Source: Streptomyces sp. CA-210063
Lineage (GTDB): Bacteria; Actinomycetota; Actinomycetes; Streptomycetales; Streptomycetaceae
Length of the DNA: 64,000 bases
Direction: 5' to 3'
Assembly (NCBI RefSeq): GCF_024612015.1
Contig: NZ_CP102512.1
Coordinates: forward strand, 8,990,001-9,054,000
In this document: positions 8,965 to 18,190 of the stretch, piece after piece
Numbering within the stretch: position 1 is the first letter of the stretch
How the letters are laid out: every line of letters starts with the position of its first letter
Notes under the pieces: model-generated
What the model was told of the DNA's origin: nothing
The model's database searches: none
What the model saw: the letters and a program-made list of their open reading frames with translations, nothing else
Made by a program: the position numbers and the translations under genes

Positions 8965-9996
8965 TCAGACGGCGGGCTGTCCGAACAGCTCCCGCAGCAC
9001 ATCCTCCATGGTCACGATGCCGGCGAGCCGCCCGTCCGCGCCCAGAACGGCCGCCAGGTGCGTCCGGCTGCGGCGCATCGCGGTGAGCACGTCGTCCAGC
9101 GGTGTCGTCTCCCGGACCCGGGCGATGGAGCGCATGTCCCGGACGGAGAACGGCATGTCACGCGGGGCCGCGTCGAGCGCGTCCTTCACATGGAGATAGC
9201 CCACGATCCGGCGCCCCTCGTCGACCACCGGGAAGCGGGAGAACCCGGACTCGGCCGACAGCCGCTCCAGCTCCTCCGGGGTGACGCCCATGCCCGCGTA
9301 GACGACGCGTTCCAGCGGGAGCACGACATCGCGCACGGGCCGGCGGCCCAGCTCCAGGGCGTCGCGCAGCCGCTCCTGGGCGCGGTCGTCGATGAGTCCG
9401 GCCTCGCTGGAGTCCCGGACGAGACGGGCGAGTTCGGTGTCCGAGAAGGTCGCCGTGACCTCGTTCTTCGTCTCGATCCGCATGAGCTTCAGCAGCGCGT
9501 TCGCGAAGGCGTTGATCGTGAAGATCACCGGGCGCAGCGCGCGCGACAGGGCCACCAGCGGCGGGCCGAGCAGCAGGGCGCTGCGCACCGGCTCCGCGAG
9601 GGCGATGTTCTTCGGCACCATCTCGCCGAGCAGCATGTGCAGATAGGTGGCGAGCGCCAGCGCGATCACGAAGGACACCGCGTGGCCCGCGCCCTCCGGC
9701 ATGCCGATCGCGTGGAACAGCGGCTCCAGCAGATGTTCGATCGCGGGCTCCGCGACCACACCGAGGACCAGGGTGCACAGGGTGATGCCGAGCTGCGCGG
9801 CCGCCATCAGCGCCGACACGTGCTCCAGGCCCCACAGCACGCTGCGCGCCCGCCGGTCGCCTTGGCCGTTGCCGCTGTGTTCGAGGTGCTCTTCGATCTG
9901 GCTGCGGCGTACGGAGATCAGGGCGAACTCGGCGCCCACGAAGAAGGCGTTGACGACCAGCGTCGCGAAACCGATCAGCAGCTGGACGGCGGTCAT
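8965..9996 (-). CDS. HlyC/CorC-like membrane protein (DUF21 plus CBS pair)
   Basis: A 343-residue membrane protein. The N-terminal DUF21/CNNM domain has about four TM helices (AVQLLIGFATLVVNAFFVGAEFALISV at the start). Two CBS motifs follow, including the loop ELERLSAESGFSRFPVVDEG. It lacks the C-terminal CorC_HlyC domain that its upstream partner has. Relatives are Mg2+/Co2+ transport-associated proteins, so the historical hemolysin label should not be taken literally. Its start overlaps the stop of the preceding, longer paralogue by 4 bases, so the two are translated together, perhaps as a heteromer. Confidence 0.88.
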   Translation of the reverse strand: MTAVQLLIGFATLVVNAFFVGAEFALISVRRSQIEEHLEHSGNGQGDRRARSVLWGLEHVSALMAAAQLGITLCTLVLGVVAEPAIEHLLEPLFHAIGMPEGAGHAVSFVIALALATYLHMLLGEMVPKNIALAEPVRSALLLGPPLVALSRALRPVIFTINAFANALLKLMRIETKNEVTATFSDTELARLVRDSSEAGLIDDRAQERLRDALELGRRPVRDVVLPLERVVYAGMGVTPEELERLSAESGFSRFPVVDEGRRIVGYLHVKDALDAAPRDMPFSVRDMRSIARVRETTPLDDVLTAMRRSRTHLAAVLGADGRLAGIVTMEDVLRELFGQPAV

Positions 9997-11330
9997 CGCG
10001 TCTCCTTCTCGTGTTCGTCGGCGGACGCGGTCGGCGCGTGCAGCAGCACCCGCGCGGCCCGGCGTCCGGCGGCGTCCACGACGTCGAGCCGCCAGCCGAC
10101 GACCTCGACGGTGTCGCCGACGGCGGGAATGCGGCCCAGTTCGGTGGCGACGAGACCCGCGAGCGTCTCGTACGGTCCCTCCGGCGCGCGCAGGCCGACC
10201 CGGGCGAGCTGGTCGGTGCGGGCCGAGCCGTCCGCCGAGTACAGCTCGCGGCCGCTCTCGTCGGTGCCGACGGGGGCCAGGTCGGGTGTCTCGTGCGGGT
10301 CGTGCTCGTCCCGCACCTCGCCGACGACCTCCTCGACGATGTCCTCCAGCGTCACCACACCGGCGGTCCCGCCGTACTCGTCGATGACGACGGCCATCGT
10401 GCGCTTGCCCGAGAGCCGGTCGAGGACCCGGTCGACGGTCAGTGACTCCGGGACGAGCAGCGGCTCGCGCAGCAGCTCCGCGACGGAGGTGCGCAGCCGG
10501 CGCCCGGCGGGCACGGCGAGGACGTCCTTGATGTGCACGGTGCCGACGACCGAGTCGAGGCTGCCGCGGTAGACGGGGAAGCGGGACAGGCCGGTGGCCC
10601 GGGTCGCGTTCGCCACGTCCTCGCAGGTCGCCAGGGCGTCGAGGGCGATGACCTGGACGCGCGGGGTCATCACGTTCTCGGCGGTCAGATCGGCGAGGTT
10701 CAGCGTCCGCACGAACAGCTCGGCGGTGTCCGCCTCCAGCGCGCCCGCCTTGGCGGAGTGCCGGGCGAGAGCCGCCAGCTCCTGGGGGCCGCGCGCGGAG
10801 GCCAGCTCCTCGGCGGGCTCGACGCCGAAGAGACGCACGAGACGGTTGGCGGTGTTGTTGAGATGCGTGATGAAGGGGCGGAACGCGGCGCTGAACCAGC
10901 GCTGTGGGGTCGCCACCTTCTTCGCCACGGGCAGCGGCGAGGAGATCGCCCAGTTCTTGGGCACCAGTTCCCCCACGACCATCAGCACGACGGTCGACAG
11001 GGCCGTACCGATCACCAGCGCCACCGAACCCGACGCGGATTTCGGCACGCCGACCGTCTCCAGCGGGCCCGCGATCAGCTTGGCGATCGACGGCTCGGCG
11101 AGCATGCCGACCACCAGGTTGGTGACGGTGATGCCGAGCTGGGCGCCGGAGAGCTGGAACGTGAGGTTCCGTACGGCCCTGAGGGCGCCGGCGGCACCCC
11201 GCTCACCGCGCTCCGCGGCCCGCTCCAGCTGGCCGCGCTCGACCGTGGTCAGCGAGAACTCGGCGGCGACGAAGGCACCACAGATCAACGAGAGCAGCAC
11301 CGCCACCAGGAGGAGGAGCACTTCGGTCAT
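9993..11330 (-). CDS. HlyC/CorC-like membrane protein (DUF21, CBS pair, CorC_HlyC)
   Basis: A 445-residue paralogue of the next gene. Four N-terminal TM helices of the DUF21/CNNM domain (LLLLVAVLLSLICGAFVAAEFSL first) are followed by two CBS domains (around residues 210-330, with GLSRFPVYRGSLDSVVG and VVIDEYGGTAGVVTLEDI) and the C-terminal CorC_HlyC/transporter-associated domain ending in WRLDVVDAAGRRAARVLLH. The family is linked to divalent-cation homeostasis. The pairing of a long and a short member is the usual arrangement in actinobacteria. Confidence 0.9.
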   Translation of the reverse strand: MTEVLLLLVAVLLSLICGAFVAAEFSLTTVERGQLERAAERGERGAAGALRAVRNLTFQLSGAQLGITVTNLVVGMLAEPSIAKLIAGPLETVGVPKSASGSVALVIGTALSTVVLMVVGELVPKNWAISSPLPVAKKVATPQRWFSAAFRPFITHLNNTANRLVRLFGVEPAEELASARGPQELAALARHSAKAGALEADTAELFVRTLNLADLTAENVMTPRVQVIALDALATCEDVANATRATGLSRFPVYRGSLDSVVGTVHIKDVLAVPAGRRLRTSVAELLREPLLVPESLTVDRVLDRLSGKRTMAVVIDEYGGTAGVVTLEDIVEEVVGEVRDEHDPHETPDLAPVGTDESGRELYSADGSARTDQLARVGLRAPEGPYETLAGLVATELGRIPAVGDTVEVVGWRLDVVDAAGRRAARVLLHAPTASADEHEKETR

Positions 11331-11537
11331 CGGGTCACCTCCGTCCCAGGATCGTGCAGCGGCGGGAGGATCGCGCGATGTCGGACACCGGCTCGGGTAC
11401 GAGGTGTACCGGGCCGGGTACTGGGAGGCTCGCCCATGGGCGGACGCTCACAACCTTTCCGTAGAGGTCGACTGGTCCACCCATGGTAAAGGATCGGCAA
11501 AGTATCGTGTCGCCGTCCCCGGGTGCCCCGGGCTCCC

Positions 11538-11963
11538 TCAGTCTCCGAGCGGCTTCACCCACCGCCGCCACTTCTCCTCGGGCGCGTACCCGGCCGCGCG
11601 CCACGCATGTTGGGCCGACTCGTTGCGTACGAGCACCATCGCGTCGCCGCGCCGCCCCCCGAGCCGTACGAACCGCTCCTCGGCGGCGGTCAGCAGCGCC
11701 GAGCCGATGCCCTGCCGCCGCCGGTCCGGGTGCACCGCGAGCCGGTACAGATGGCACCGCCAGCCGTCGAAGCCGGCGATCACGGTGCCCACCAGTTCGT
11801 CGTCCTGCTCGGCGATGATCAGTGTCTCGGGGTCACGGGCCACCAGTCGCTCGACGCCGTCACGGTCGTCACTGATGCTCGTGCCCTCGGCGGCCACCTT
11901 CCAGAAGGCGAGTACGGCGTCGAGGTCGTCGGGCGTCGCGGCCCGTATCCGCAGGTCGATCAT
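11538..11963 (-). CDS. GNAT family N-acetyltransferase
   Basis: A 141-residue Gcn5-related acetyltransferase. The acetyl-CoA-binding loop is LAVHPDRRRQGIGSALL (residues about 75-92), preceded by the beta4 strand containing LIIAEQDDELVGTVI. The C-terminal NESAQHAWRAAGYAPEEKWRRWVK fits the family. The acceptor substrate is unknown. Monocistronic, with about 200-base spacers on both sides. Confidence 0.9.
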   Translation of the reverse strand: MIDLRIRAATPDDLDAVLAFWKVAAEGTSISDDRDGVERLVARDPETLIIAEQDDELVGTVIAGFDGWRCHLYRLAVHPDRRRQGIGSALLTAAEERFVRLGGRRGDAMVLVRNESAQHAWRAAGYAPEEKWRRWVKPLGD

Positions 11964-12125
11964 GGGCCGATCCCATCACGGGGCTCGGACGGCGACCTGG
12001 AATTCCAGGATCCGGACAGCGTCCGCGCGGTGGCGAACAGGACCGGACCGGATGGCGGACCGGCTCCCGGACCGGATGCCGCGTCCGACCGGATCCCGCA
12101 TCCGACCTCGCGCCGGCTCATCTCA

Positions 12126-12175
12126 CCTGCCGCTCGCTCGCCCCTCTCCTGCCACTCGCTCGCCCCTCACCTGCC
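12126..12175. repeat. 22-bp tandem repeat at the 3' end of the LLM gene
   Basis: Two 22-bp units (12126-12147 and 12148-12169, two differences) plus the first six bases of a third overlap the stop codon of the downstream-reading LLM oxidoreductase gene. The unit core is CTCGCTCGCCCCTC. It looks like a slipped-strand duplication and no function is evident. Confidence 0.6.
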
Positions 12176-13048
12176 GCGCAGCGCCTCGACGACCTTGGCG
12201 AACATCTCCATGTTCGGCTCCAGGACGGTCAGATACGAGAATCCGTACCGCTCCCGCTGCGCCAGCACCTGGTCGACGATCTCCTCCAGCGTCCCCACGA
12301 GGACCAACGGCAGCTGGAGAACCTGCTCCTCGCTCAGGTTCGGGAGGTGGCTGAGCCACGGCCGCACGGCGGCGCTCCGGTCCTCGGCGATCTCGACGAT
12401 CTGGATCAGCAGGTTGAGCTCGGCGGGTTCCTTCCGCCCGGCGGCGAACTCCTGGTACCGGCCGACCCGTTCGTCGAGTTCCTCGGCGGTGAGTGGTTCC
12501 AGCTTGCCGCCCGCCACCGTCCGCGCGCCCGTGAACGCGGCGATGTCCGCGTGCTCCGCGGTGATCCGCAGCATCCGGTCGCCGTTGGCGCCTATGAGCA
12601 GCGGCACCCGGGGCCGCTGCGCGGGACGCGGCTCGTGCTCCTCGGAGCCCAGGAGCCGGTCCAACTCCTGGACAGTGCGCAGCAGATGGTCGACCCGTTC
12701 GCGCGGCGACCCCCACGGCAGACCGGCTCTGTCGTGCTCGGCCGGGACGTACCCGGTGCCGAGCCCCAGCTCCAGGCGTCCGCCGGTCAGCGCGTCCGTG
12801 GTGGCCACCTCGCGCGCCAGCAGCGTGGGATTCCAGAACCCGGAGTTGAGCACGAACGTGCCCAGCCGTGGCTGTTCGGTCGCCTCCGCGGCGGCGACCA
12901 GGGACGGGAACGGGGCCGGCATGCCCAGATGGTCCGGGACCAGGATCACGTCGTAACCGAGCTGTTCGGCGCGGCGGCACTTCGCGCGCCACTCCTCGGC
13001 GGACGTGGGACTGAGCAGATTGACTCCGAAGCGGAACGGGCGCGGCAT
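12167..13048 (-). CDS. LLM class F420-dependent oxidoreductase
   Basis: This 293-residue TIM-barrel enzyme belongs to the luciferase-like monooxygenase superfamily, actinobacterial F420-binding branch. Characteristic are the N-terminal RFGVNLLSPTSAEEW, the strand VPDHLGMPAPF, GGRLELGLGTGYVPAEHD and LLIGANGDRML. The ribosome site GAGGAGAG lies 5-6 bases before the ATG. Substrate unknown. It is transcribed alone, downstream of the FtsX-type permease gene on the same strand. Confidence 0.88.
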   Translation of the reverse strand: MPRPFRFGVNLLSPTSAEEWRAKCRRAEQLGYDVILVPDHLGMPAPFPSLVAAAEATEQPRLGTFVLNSGFWNPTLLAREVATTDALTGGRLELGLGTGYVPAEHDRAGLPWGSPRERVDHLLRTVQELDRLLGSEEHEPRPAQRPRVPLLIGANGDRMLRITAEHADIAAFTGARTVAGGKLEPLTAEELDERVGRYQEFAAGRKEPAELNLLIQIVEIAEDRSAAVRPWLSHLPNLSEEQVLQLPLVLVGTLEEIVDQVLAQRERYGFSYLTVLEPNMEMFAKVVEALRGR

Positions 13049-13128
13049 GAACTCTCCTCACCTCAGGGGGACTTGAGCCGGCATACCAGCGAGTACATCA
13101 CCCGTGTGCCCGTGCCGCCAGCACCCAA

Positions 13129-15699
13129 TCACTCGTGCGCGATGGCCGCCAGCACGTTCATCCGGGACGCGCGCAGCGCGGGCAGCAGGGCCGCCACCAC
13201 GCCCACCACCGCCGAGCCGATCACCACGGCGACGACCGTGCCCCACGGGATCGCCAGCGCCTTCATGCCCTGCAGCGCCAGCACCTGCTGCACGCACACA
13301 CCCCAGATCAGCCCCAGCACGAGCCCGAGGACCGCGCCGAACACGGCGATCACCACCGACTCCAGCCGGATCATCCGCCGCAGCTGCCGCCGGGCCAACC
13401 CGATCGCGCGCAGCAGCCCGATCTCCCGGGTGCGCTCCACCACCGACAGGGCGAGGGTGTTGACCACCCCGAGCACCGCGATGACGATCGCGAGGCCGAG
13501 CAAGGCGTAGACCAGATAGAGGAGTACGGCGATCTGGCCGCGGACCAGCTCCTTGTAGTCGGCCTGGTCACGGACCTGCACCTGCGGATACGCGTCGAGC
13601 GTCCGCTCCAGGTTCGCGCGCAGCTCGTCGGCGCCGACGCCGGAGCCGGCGTTCACATACAGCGCCGAGTCCTGGCCCTCGGGCACGTACCGCTCGATGG
13701 TGTCCATCCCGAAGTACAGCCCGCCCTGCATCCCGAAGCCGTCGGCGGTGTCCTGGTCGGTGAGCGCGGTCACCTTCAGCTCGGCGTCCTTCCCGGCCGG
13801 GAACCGCACCGGGATCGTGCTGCCGATCGTCACGTCGTGGTCCCGGGCGAAGTCCACGTCCATGCCGATACCGCCGTCCGCGAGCGCGGCGGCGCTGTCG
13901 CCGCGGGCGTAGGTGACGTTCGCGACCTCGTCGAGCCGGGAGTCGTAGGCCGCGGCGGTCGTCTCGACCCGCTTGCCGTCCGGCAGCTGTACGGCGACCG
14001 GGGTGAACCGCTGCCGTACGACGAGGCCGGCGCCGTCCGTGGCCTCGACCTTGTCGGTGATCTCCTGCGGGAAGGGCATGAAGTTCTGGTTCTGGATGAC
14101 GAAGTCGGCGCCGAGCGTCTTGTCGATCTCGTCGTCGAACGACTTGGTCATCGACGCGCTGGCCACGGACATCCCGGCGACCAGGGCGATCCCCACCATC
14201 AGCGCGGCGGCGGTGGCCCCGGTCCGGCGCGGGTTGCGCAGGGCGTTGCGCTGGCTCATCCGGCCGACGGAGCCGAACAGCGCGGGGAACGCGCCGCCGA
14301 GGACCCGGATCACCGGCCGGACGAGAAGCGGACCCGCGACGACGGTCGCGACGAGGGTGAGGACCACGCCGAGGCCCAGCAGGGAGGCCGCCGAGCCCGT
14401 GTCCGACGACATCGCGCACCCCACGAGCGCGGCGGCACCGGCCGCCCCGATGATCCCGCCGACCACCGCGCGCACCCGCAGCGGCCGCCCCACACCGGCG
14501 ATCTCGGCGTCCGAGAGCGCCGCCATCGGCGACACGGTCGCCGCCCGCCGCGCCGGGAGGTACGCCGCCACGAAGGTGACGCCGAGCCCGACGACGTACG
14601 CCGCGATCGGTGTCCCCACGCCGATCACCATCTCGGTGGCCTTCAGGTTCATGCCGAGCAGGCCCATCAGCTCGATCAGTCCGAAGGCCAGCCCGATGCC
14701 CAGGGCGAGGCCGAGCGTCGACCCGACCAGGCCGAGCAGTGCCGCCTCGGTGAGGACCGACCGGCGCACCTGCCGCCGGTCGGCGCCGAGCGCGCGCAAC
14801 AGGCCCAGTTCGCGGGTGCGTTGGGCGATGAGCATCGAGAAGGTGTTGACGATGAGGAAGACCCCGACGAGCGTCGCGATGCCGGCGAAGCCGAGCATCA
14901 CGTATTTGATGACGTCGAGGAATCCGCCGAGCGAGGCCGCGGCCGACTCGGCCTGCTCCTCGGCGGTCCGGTACTCGTACGCGTGCGGACCGAGCGCGTC
15001 GGCGATCCGCTGCTGGAGCTGGTCGTCGCTGACGCCCGGCGCGGCGGTCACCGAGATGGCCGTGGCGGCGTCGGGGTCGCCCAGCAGCCTCGTCTGCGCG
15101 GTCGGGGTGTCGAGGAAGACCAGCGCGGCGCCGGGGTTGGTGGTGGTGAAGGTGGCGATGCCGACGATCTTCACCTTGAAGGAGCCCGGCTGGGCGAGCA
15201 CCGTCAGGGTGTCGCCGATCTTCACGTCCTTGTTCTTCGCGGTGTCCGCGTCCAGGATCGCCTGGCCGTCGCCCTCCGGAGCCTTTCCGCTGGTCAGCTC
15301 CACCGAGCTGTGCTCGGTGAGGTACCAGTTGGTGGCGATGGTGGGGGCGCCCGTCGTCGGCCCCACGGACTCGTTCTCGCTGTCGACGACCGTGATGTTC
15401 TCCACGGCCGCGTCGACATGGGTGTCCGCGACGCCGTCGATCCCCGCGACCCGCTGGGCCAGGGACTCGGGCACGGTCTCCACCGCCCCGGTCGGCATCT
15501 GGCCCTCCAGATCGTCGTCCTTGGGGCCCACGGTCACATCGGCCGAGGTGGAGGCGAACAGCCGGTCGAAGGTGCGGGTCACCGTGTCCGAGAAGATCAG
15601 GCTGCCCGCGACGAACGCCACGGACAGGACGACCGCCAGCGCCGAGAGCAGCAGCCGCCCCTTGTGCGCGAGGAAACTCCGCAGGGTCGCCTTGAGCAC
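13129..15699 (-). CDS. ABC transporter permease, FtsX/MacB type
   Basis: An 856-residue membrane protein with the layout of large actinobacterial FtsX-like permeases: an N-terminal TM (LLLSALAVVLSVAFVAGSLIF), an extracytoplasmic domain of about 200 residues, the first FtsX core of three TMs around residues 265-390, a central TM pair, a second extracytoplasmic domain, and a second FtsX core near the C-terminus (VLLYLVYALLGLAIVIAVLGVVNTLALSV onward). It starts 4 bases after the ATPase gene ends. Such systems export peptides, lipoproteins or drugs, or transduce envelope signals. The substrate here is unknown. Confidence 0.92.
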   Translation of the reverse strand: MLKATLRSFLAHKGRLLLSALAVVLSVAFVAGSLIFSDTVTRTFDRLFASTSADVTVGPKDDDLEGQMPTGAVETVPESLAQRVAGIDGVADTHVDAAVENITVVDSENESVGPTTGAPTIATNWYLTEHSSVELTSGKAPEGDGQAILDADTAKNKDVKIGDTLTVLAQPGSFKVKIVGIATFTTTNPGAALVFLDTPTAQTRLLGDPDAATAISVTAAPGVSDDQLQQRIADALGPHAYEYRTAEEQAESAAASLGGFLDVIKYVMLGFAGIATLVGVFLIVNTFSMLIAQRTRELGLLRALGADRRQVRRSVLTEAALLGLVGSTLGLALGIGLAFGLIELMGLLGMNLKATEMVIGVGTPIAAYVVGLGVTFVAAYLPARRAATVSPMAALSDAEIAGVGRPLRVRAVVGGIIGAAGAAALVGCAMSSDTGSAASLLGLGVVLTLVATVVAGPLLVRPVIRVLGGAFPALFGSVGRMSQRNALRNPRRTGATAAALMVGIALVAGMSVASASMTKSFDDEIDKTLGADFVIQNQNFMPFPQEITDKVEATDGAGLVVRQRFTPVAVQLPDGKRVETTAAAYDSRLDEVANVTYARGDSAAALADGGIGMDVDFARDHDVTIGSTIPVRFPAGKDAELKVTALTDQDTADGFGMQGGLYFGMDTIERYVPEGQDSALYVNAGSGVGADELRANLERTLDAYPQVQVRDQADYKELVRGQIAVLLYLVYALLGLAIVIAVLGVVNTLALSVVERTREIGLLRAIGLARRQLRRMIRLESVVIAVFGAVLGLVLGLIWGVCVQQVLALQGMKALAIPWGTVVAVVIGSAVVGVVAALLPALRASRMNVLAAIAHE

Positions 15700-15703
15700 G
15701 GTC

Positions 15704-16564
15704 TCAGTCCTTGTCGAGGTCGGTGGCCGCGCCGGGCTCGCGAGACGCGTCGGTCACGTCGGTGGGGGCGCCCTCCTGGTCGAAGGTCGCCCGGATCGTG
15801 TCGAACCGCTTCATCCGCTCGAGGACAGCCTCGGCCGTGGGGCGCTCCATCCGGTCCACGATCTGCCCGTCGGCGAGGAAGAGCACCAGGTCGGAGTGGG
15901 CGGCGGCACCCGGGTCGTGGGTGACCATGACGACGGTCTGGCCCAGCTGGTCGACCGCCTCGCGCAGGAAGCCCAGCACTTCGAGCCCGGCCCGGGAGTC
16001 GAGGTTGCCGGTCGGCTCGTCCGCGAAGATCAGCTCGGGCCGGGAGGCGAGCGCACGGGCGCAGGCGACGCGCTGCTGCTGGCCGCCGGAGAGCTGCGAG
16101 GGCCGGTGCCTCAGCCGGTCGCGCAGCCCGAGCGTGTCGATGACCTGGTCCAGCCATTTCTCGTCGGGCTTCTTGCCCGCGATGTCCATGGGCAGGGTGA
16201 TGTTCTCGGCCGCGTTCAGGGTGGGGATCAGGTTGAAGGACTGGAACATGAACCCGATCCGGTCCCGGCGCAGCCGGGTCAGGTCGCGCTCCTTGAGCCC
16301 GGTGATCTCGGTGTCCCCGAGCCACACCTGCCCGGCCGACACGGTGTCGAGCCCCGCCAGACAGTGCATCAACGTCGACTTCCCCGAGCCCGAGGGGCCC
16401 ATCACCGCGGTGAAGCGGCCGCGCGCGATGTCCACGTCGACCGAGTCGAGGGCGAGCACCGTCGTCTCGCCCGAGCCGTACGCCTTCGTCAGGCCCCGGG
16501 CGCGGGCGGCGACGCCGTCGGCTTCCGCGCGGCCGAGGGTGTGCTCAGCGGCAGCAGTGGACAA
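15704..16564 (-). CDS. ABC transporter ATP-binding protein (MacB/LolD type)
   Basis: The 286-residue ATPase has Walker A GPSGSGKST, signature LSGGQQQRVACARAL, Walker B LIFADEPTGNLD and the D-loop SRAGLEVL. The FNLIPTLNAAENI segment is typical of the LolD/MacB/SalX subfamily that pairs with FtsX permeases. The C-terminal tail of about 40 residues is acidic. It is the promoter-proximal gene of the pair. The upstream 218-base spacer separates it from the divergent toxin-antitoxin genes. Confidence 0.93.
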   Translation of the reverse strand: MSTAAAEHTLGRAEADGVAARARGLTKAYGSGETTVLALDSVDVDIARGRFTAVMGPSGSGKSTLMHCLAGLDTVSAGQVWLGDTEITGLKERDLTRLRRDRIGFMFQSFNLIPTLNAAENITLPMDIAGKKPDEKWLDQVIDTLGLRDRLRHRPSQLSGGQQQRVACARALASRPELIFADEPTGNLDSRAGLEVLGFLREAVDQLGQTVVMVTHDPGAAAHSDLVLFLADGQIVDRMERPTAEAVLERMKRFDTIRATFDQEGAPTDVTDASREPGAATDLDKD

Positions 16565-16754
16565 AACGGCCTCCAGGCTCGAACTGGTTCGAATTCCGGG
16601 CGTTCCCGGACGAGCCTAGTGTGATCCAGTGCACACCCGGAATCCCCCCGAAGTCCGAGGCCGTCTCCATCGCAGGTCGGGCTTCCGGTGTCGATGTAAG
16701 GGGCACCCATATCGCGCCCCCTAAGGGTGGTGCGGAGAAAGGCGCCCTTGCCCC

Positions 16755-16774
16755 GCTAGCACTCCGGCGCTAGC
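16755..16774. promoter_or_regulatory. inverted repeat upstream of the antitoxin gene, candidate operator
   Basis: Two copies of the palindromic hexamer GCTAGC (16755-16760 and 16769-16774) are separated by 8 bases and end 8 bases before the antitoxin ATG. Ribbon-helix-helix antitoxins usually repress their own promoter through such symmetric sites. Assignment is inference. Confidence 0.45.
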
Positions 16775-16782
16775 GTCGAGTC

Positions 16783-17022
16783 ATGGCCAAGACCCAGCTG
16801 AACGTACGGGTGGACGAGGACACGGCCCGCGCCGCCCGGGAGCGAGCTTTGGAGCGCGGGATGAGTGTGAACCGGTACATAGAAGAGTTGGTCAAGCAGG
16901 ACACCGGCGAAGCGGGCCACACCTTCGTCGAGTCCGCCGCCGACTTCATGAAGCAGTACGAGGCGGTCTTCGCCGAGGAGTTCGGCGCCGAGTTCGAAGG
17001 CCGGCGCGAGGGGCGTCACTGA
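16783..17022 (+). CDS. ribbon-helix-helix antitoxin-like protein
   Basis: A 79-residue protein. The first 45 residues (TQLNVRVDEDTARAARERAL, then GMSVNRYIEELV) form a MetJ/Arc ribbon-helix-helix DNA-binding fold. The acidic C-terminal part (FVESAADFMKQYEAVFAEEF) resembles the toxin-binding tail of antitoxins. The toxin gene starts 4 bases after its stop. Expected role: neutralise the toxin and repress the operon. Confidence 0.82.
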   Translation: MAKTQLNVRVDEDTARAARERALERGMSVNRYIEELVKQDTGEAGHTFVESAADFMKQYEAVFAEEFGAEFEGRREGRH

Positions 17023-17026
17023 TCCC

Positions 17027-17401
17027 TTGAGTCAGCTCAGAATCGACCTCGCCTGGCTCCTGATGGTCGCCGAACAGAAGACGCCCGGAGATCCCCAGGT
17101 CACCGACTGGGGCGCCCTCGTCGCGGCCGTCGCCCGGCACGAGGCCGAGATCTTCGACGTCCCCGTCTACGACACCCCGCACGCCCGCGCCGCCGCACTC
17201 CTCCAACTCCTCATGCACGTTCCGGCCCTGGAGCGCTCCAACGCGCTGTTCGCCTCCGCCGTCGCCTACGGCTACCTCGTGGCCAGCGGCGTCAAGGTCG
17301 TCACCTCCGCCGAGCAGGTGCGCGAACTGGCCAGACTCGTCAAGAGCGGTGAGGCCACCGTGTACGACATCACGCAGGAGCTGCGGAAGTGGAGCCTGTG
17401 A
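17027..17401 (+). CDS. Fic/Doc-like toxin-antitoxin protein, degenerate active site
   Basis: A 124-residue protein that fits the small Doc-like Fic toxins by size and by pairing with an antitoxin. Start is TTG at 17027. The region corresponding to the catalytic HxFx(D/N)xNKR loop reads HVPALERSN followed by the helix ALFASAVAYGYLVASGV. The invariant Phe and the NKR triad are therefore altered, and phosphotransferase or AMPylase activity is doubtful. The same variant type is widespread in Streptomyces under the label Fic-family toxin. It could be a non-enzymatic or differently acting member. Confidence 0.7.
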   Translation: MSQLRIDLAWLLMVAEQKTPGDPQVTDWGALVAAVARHEAEIFDVPVYDTPHARAAALLQLLMHVPALERSNALFASAVAYGYLVASGVKVVTSAEQVRELARLVKSGEATVYDITQELRKWSL

Positions 17402-17408
17402 ACCAGCT

Positions 17409-18071
17409 CTACGCGTCGCCGAGTTCAGGTCGTCGCGCCCTGCCCGCCACACAGTAGGAGCTGGGCATCCGCGGCCCCTTCTCGGGCACCAGGAACTCCC
17501 GGACCGTCTCGACCTCGAACCCGGCGGCCCGGATCGCGCCGACCGGGTCGCGGGACACATGGCAGCCGCCGAACAGCAGCGGCCACACCGTGCCGTCCAG
17601 CGCCCGCTGGGCCGTCCGCATCGCCCGTCCGCCGCCCCGGCCGTGTTCGAAGAACCGCAGCTCACCGCCGGGGCGCAGCACCCGCCGCACCTCGCTCAGC
17701 GAACGCCGCACATCGCGCACACTGCACAGGACCAGCGAGAAGACGGCCGCGTCGAACGCCTCGCTCTTGACCGGCAGCGCCTCCGCCGCGCCCGGCACGA
17801 CGTCCACGGGCACCTCGGCGCGCAGGGCGGACTCCAGGGCCAACTGCCGCAGGGAGCGTTCCGGTTCGAGCGCCACCACCTCCGAGACCGTGCTCGGGAA
17901 GTGCGCGAAGTTCAAGCCGTTGCCGGCGCCGATCTCGATCACCCGCCCCGAGAGCCCGGCGAGCAGTTCATCGCGGACGGGACCCACCTTCGGCTCCGCC
18001 GACTCGCTCAGTCTGGCGTAGAACCGGGCGAAGACGGGGTGGTGCATGGCGTCCCTGGTGGCGCGGACCAT
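17409..18071 (-). CDS. class I SAM-dependent methyltransferase
   Basis: The 220-residue protein has the SAM-binding motif I VIEIGAGNGLNFAHFP, acidic loop ALEPERSL, and the post-motif FSLVLCSVRDVRRSL plus LRPGGELRFFEHG typical of the Methyltransf_11 family (UbiE/METTL7-like). It is convergent with the toxin gene, with stops 7 bases apart. Substrate not deducible. Confidence 0.88.
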   Translation of the reverse strand: MVRATRDAMHHPVFARFYARLSESAEPKVGPVRDELLAGLSGRVIEIGAGNGLNFAHFPSTVSEVVALEPERSLRQLALESALRAEVPVDVVPGAAEALPVKSEAFDAAVFSLVLCSVRDVRRSLSEVRRVLRPGGELRFFEHGRGGGRAMRTAQRALDGTVWPLLFGGCHVSRDPVGAIRAAGFEVETVREFLVPEKGPRMPSSYCVAGRARRPELGDA

Positions 18072-18190
18072 GGCGGACCTCCCGAGGAGGACGGCAGATA
18101 CCGCGATTGTCCCCCGGGAAGCGACGGCTCACCCGTCGCACGGCCGAGGGGAACGGCTGTGCGACGGGGGCGATACGCCGACGGACCGGG

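Noticed and set aside
11331..11537. Possible small ORF upstream of the HlyC/CorC pair
   Set aside because: Short frames only, with no ribosome site or recognisable content.
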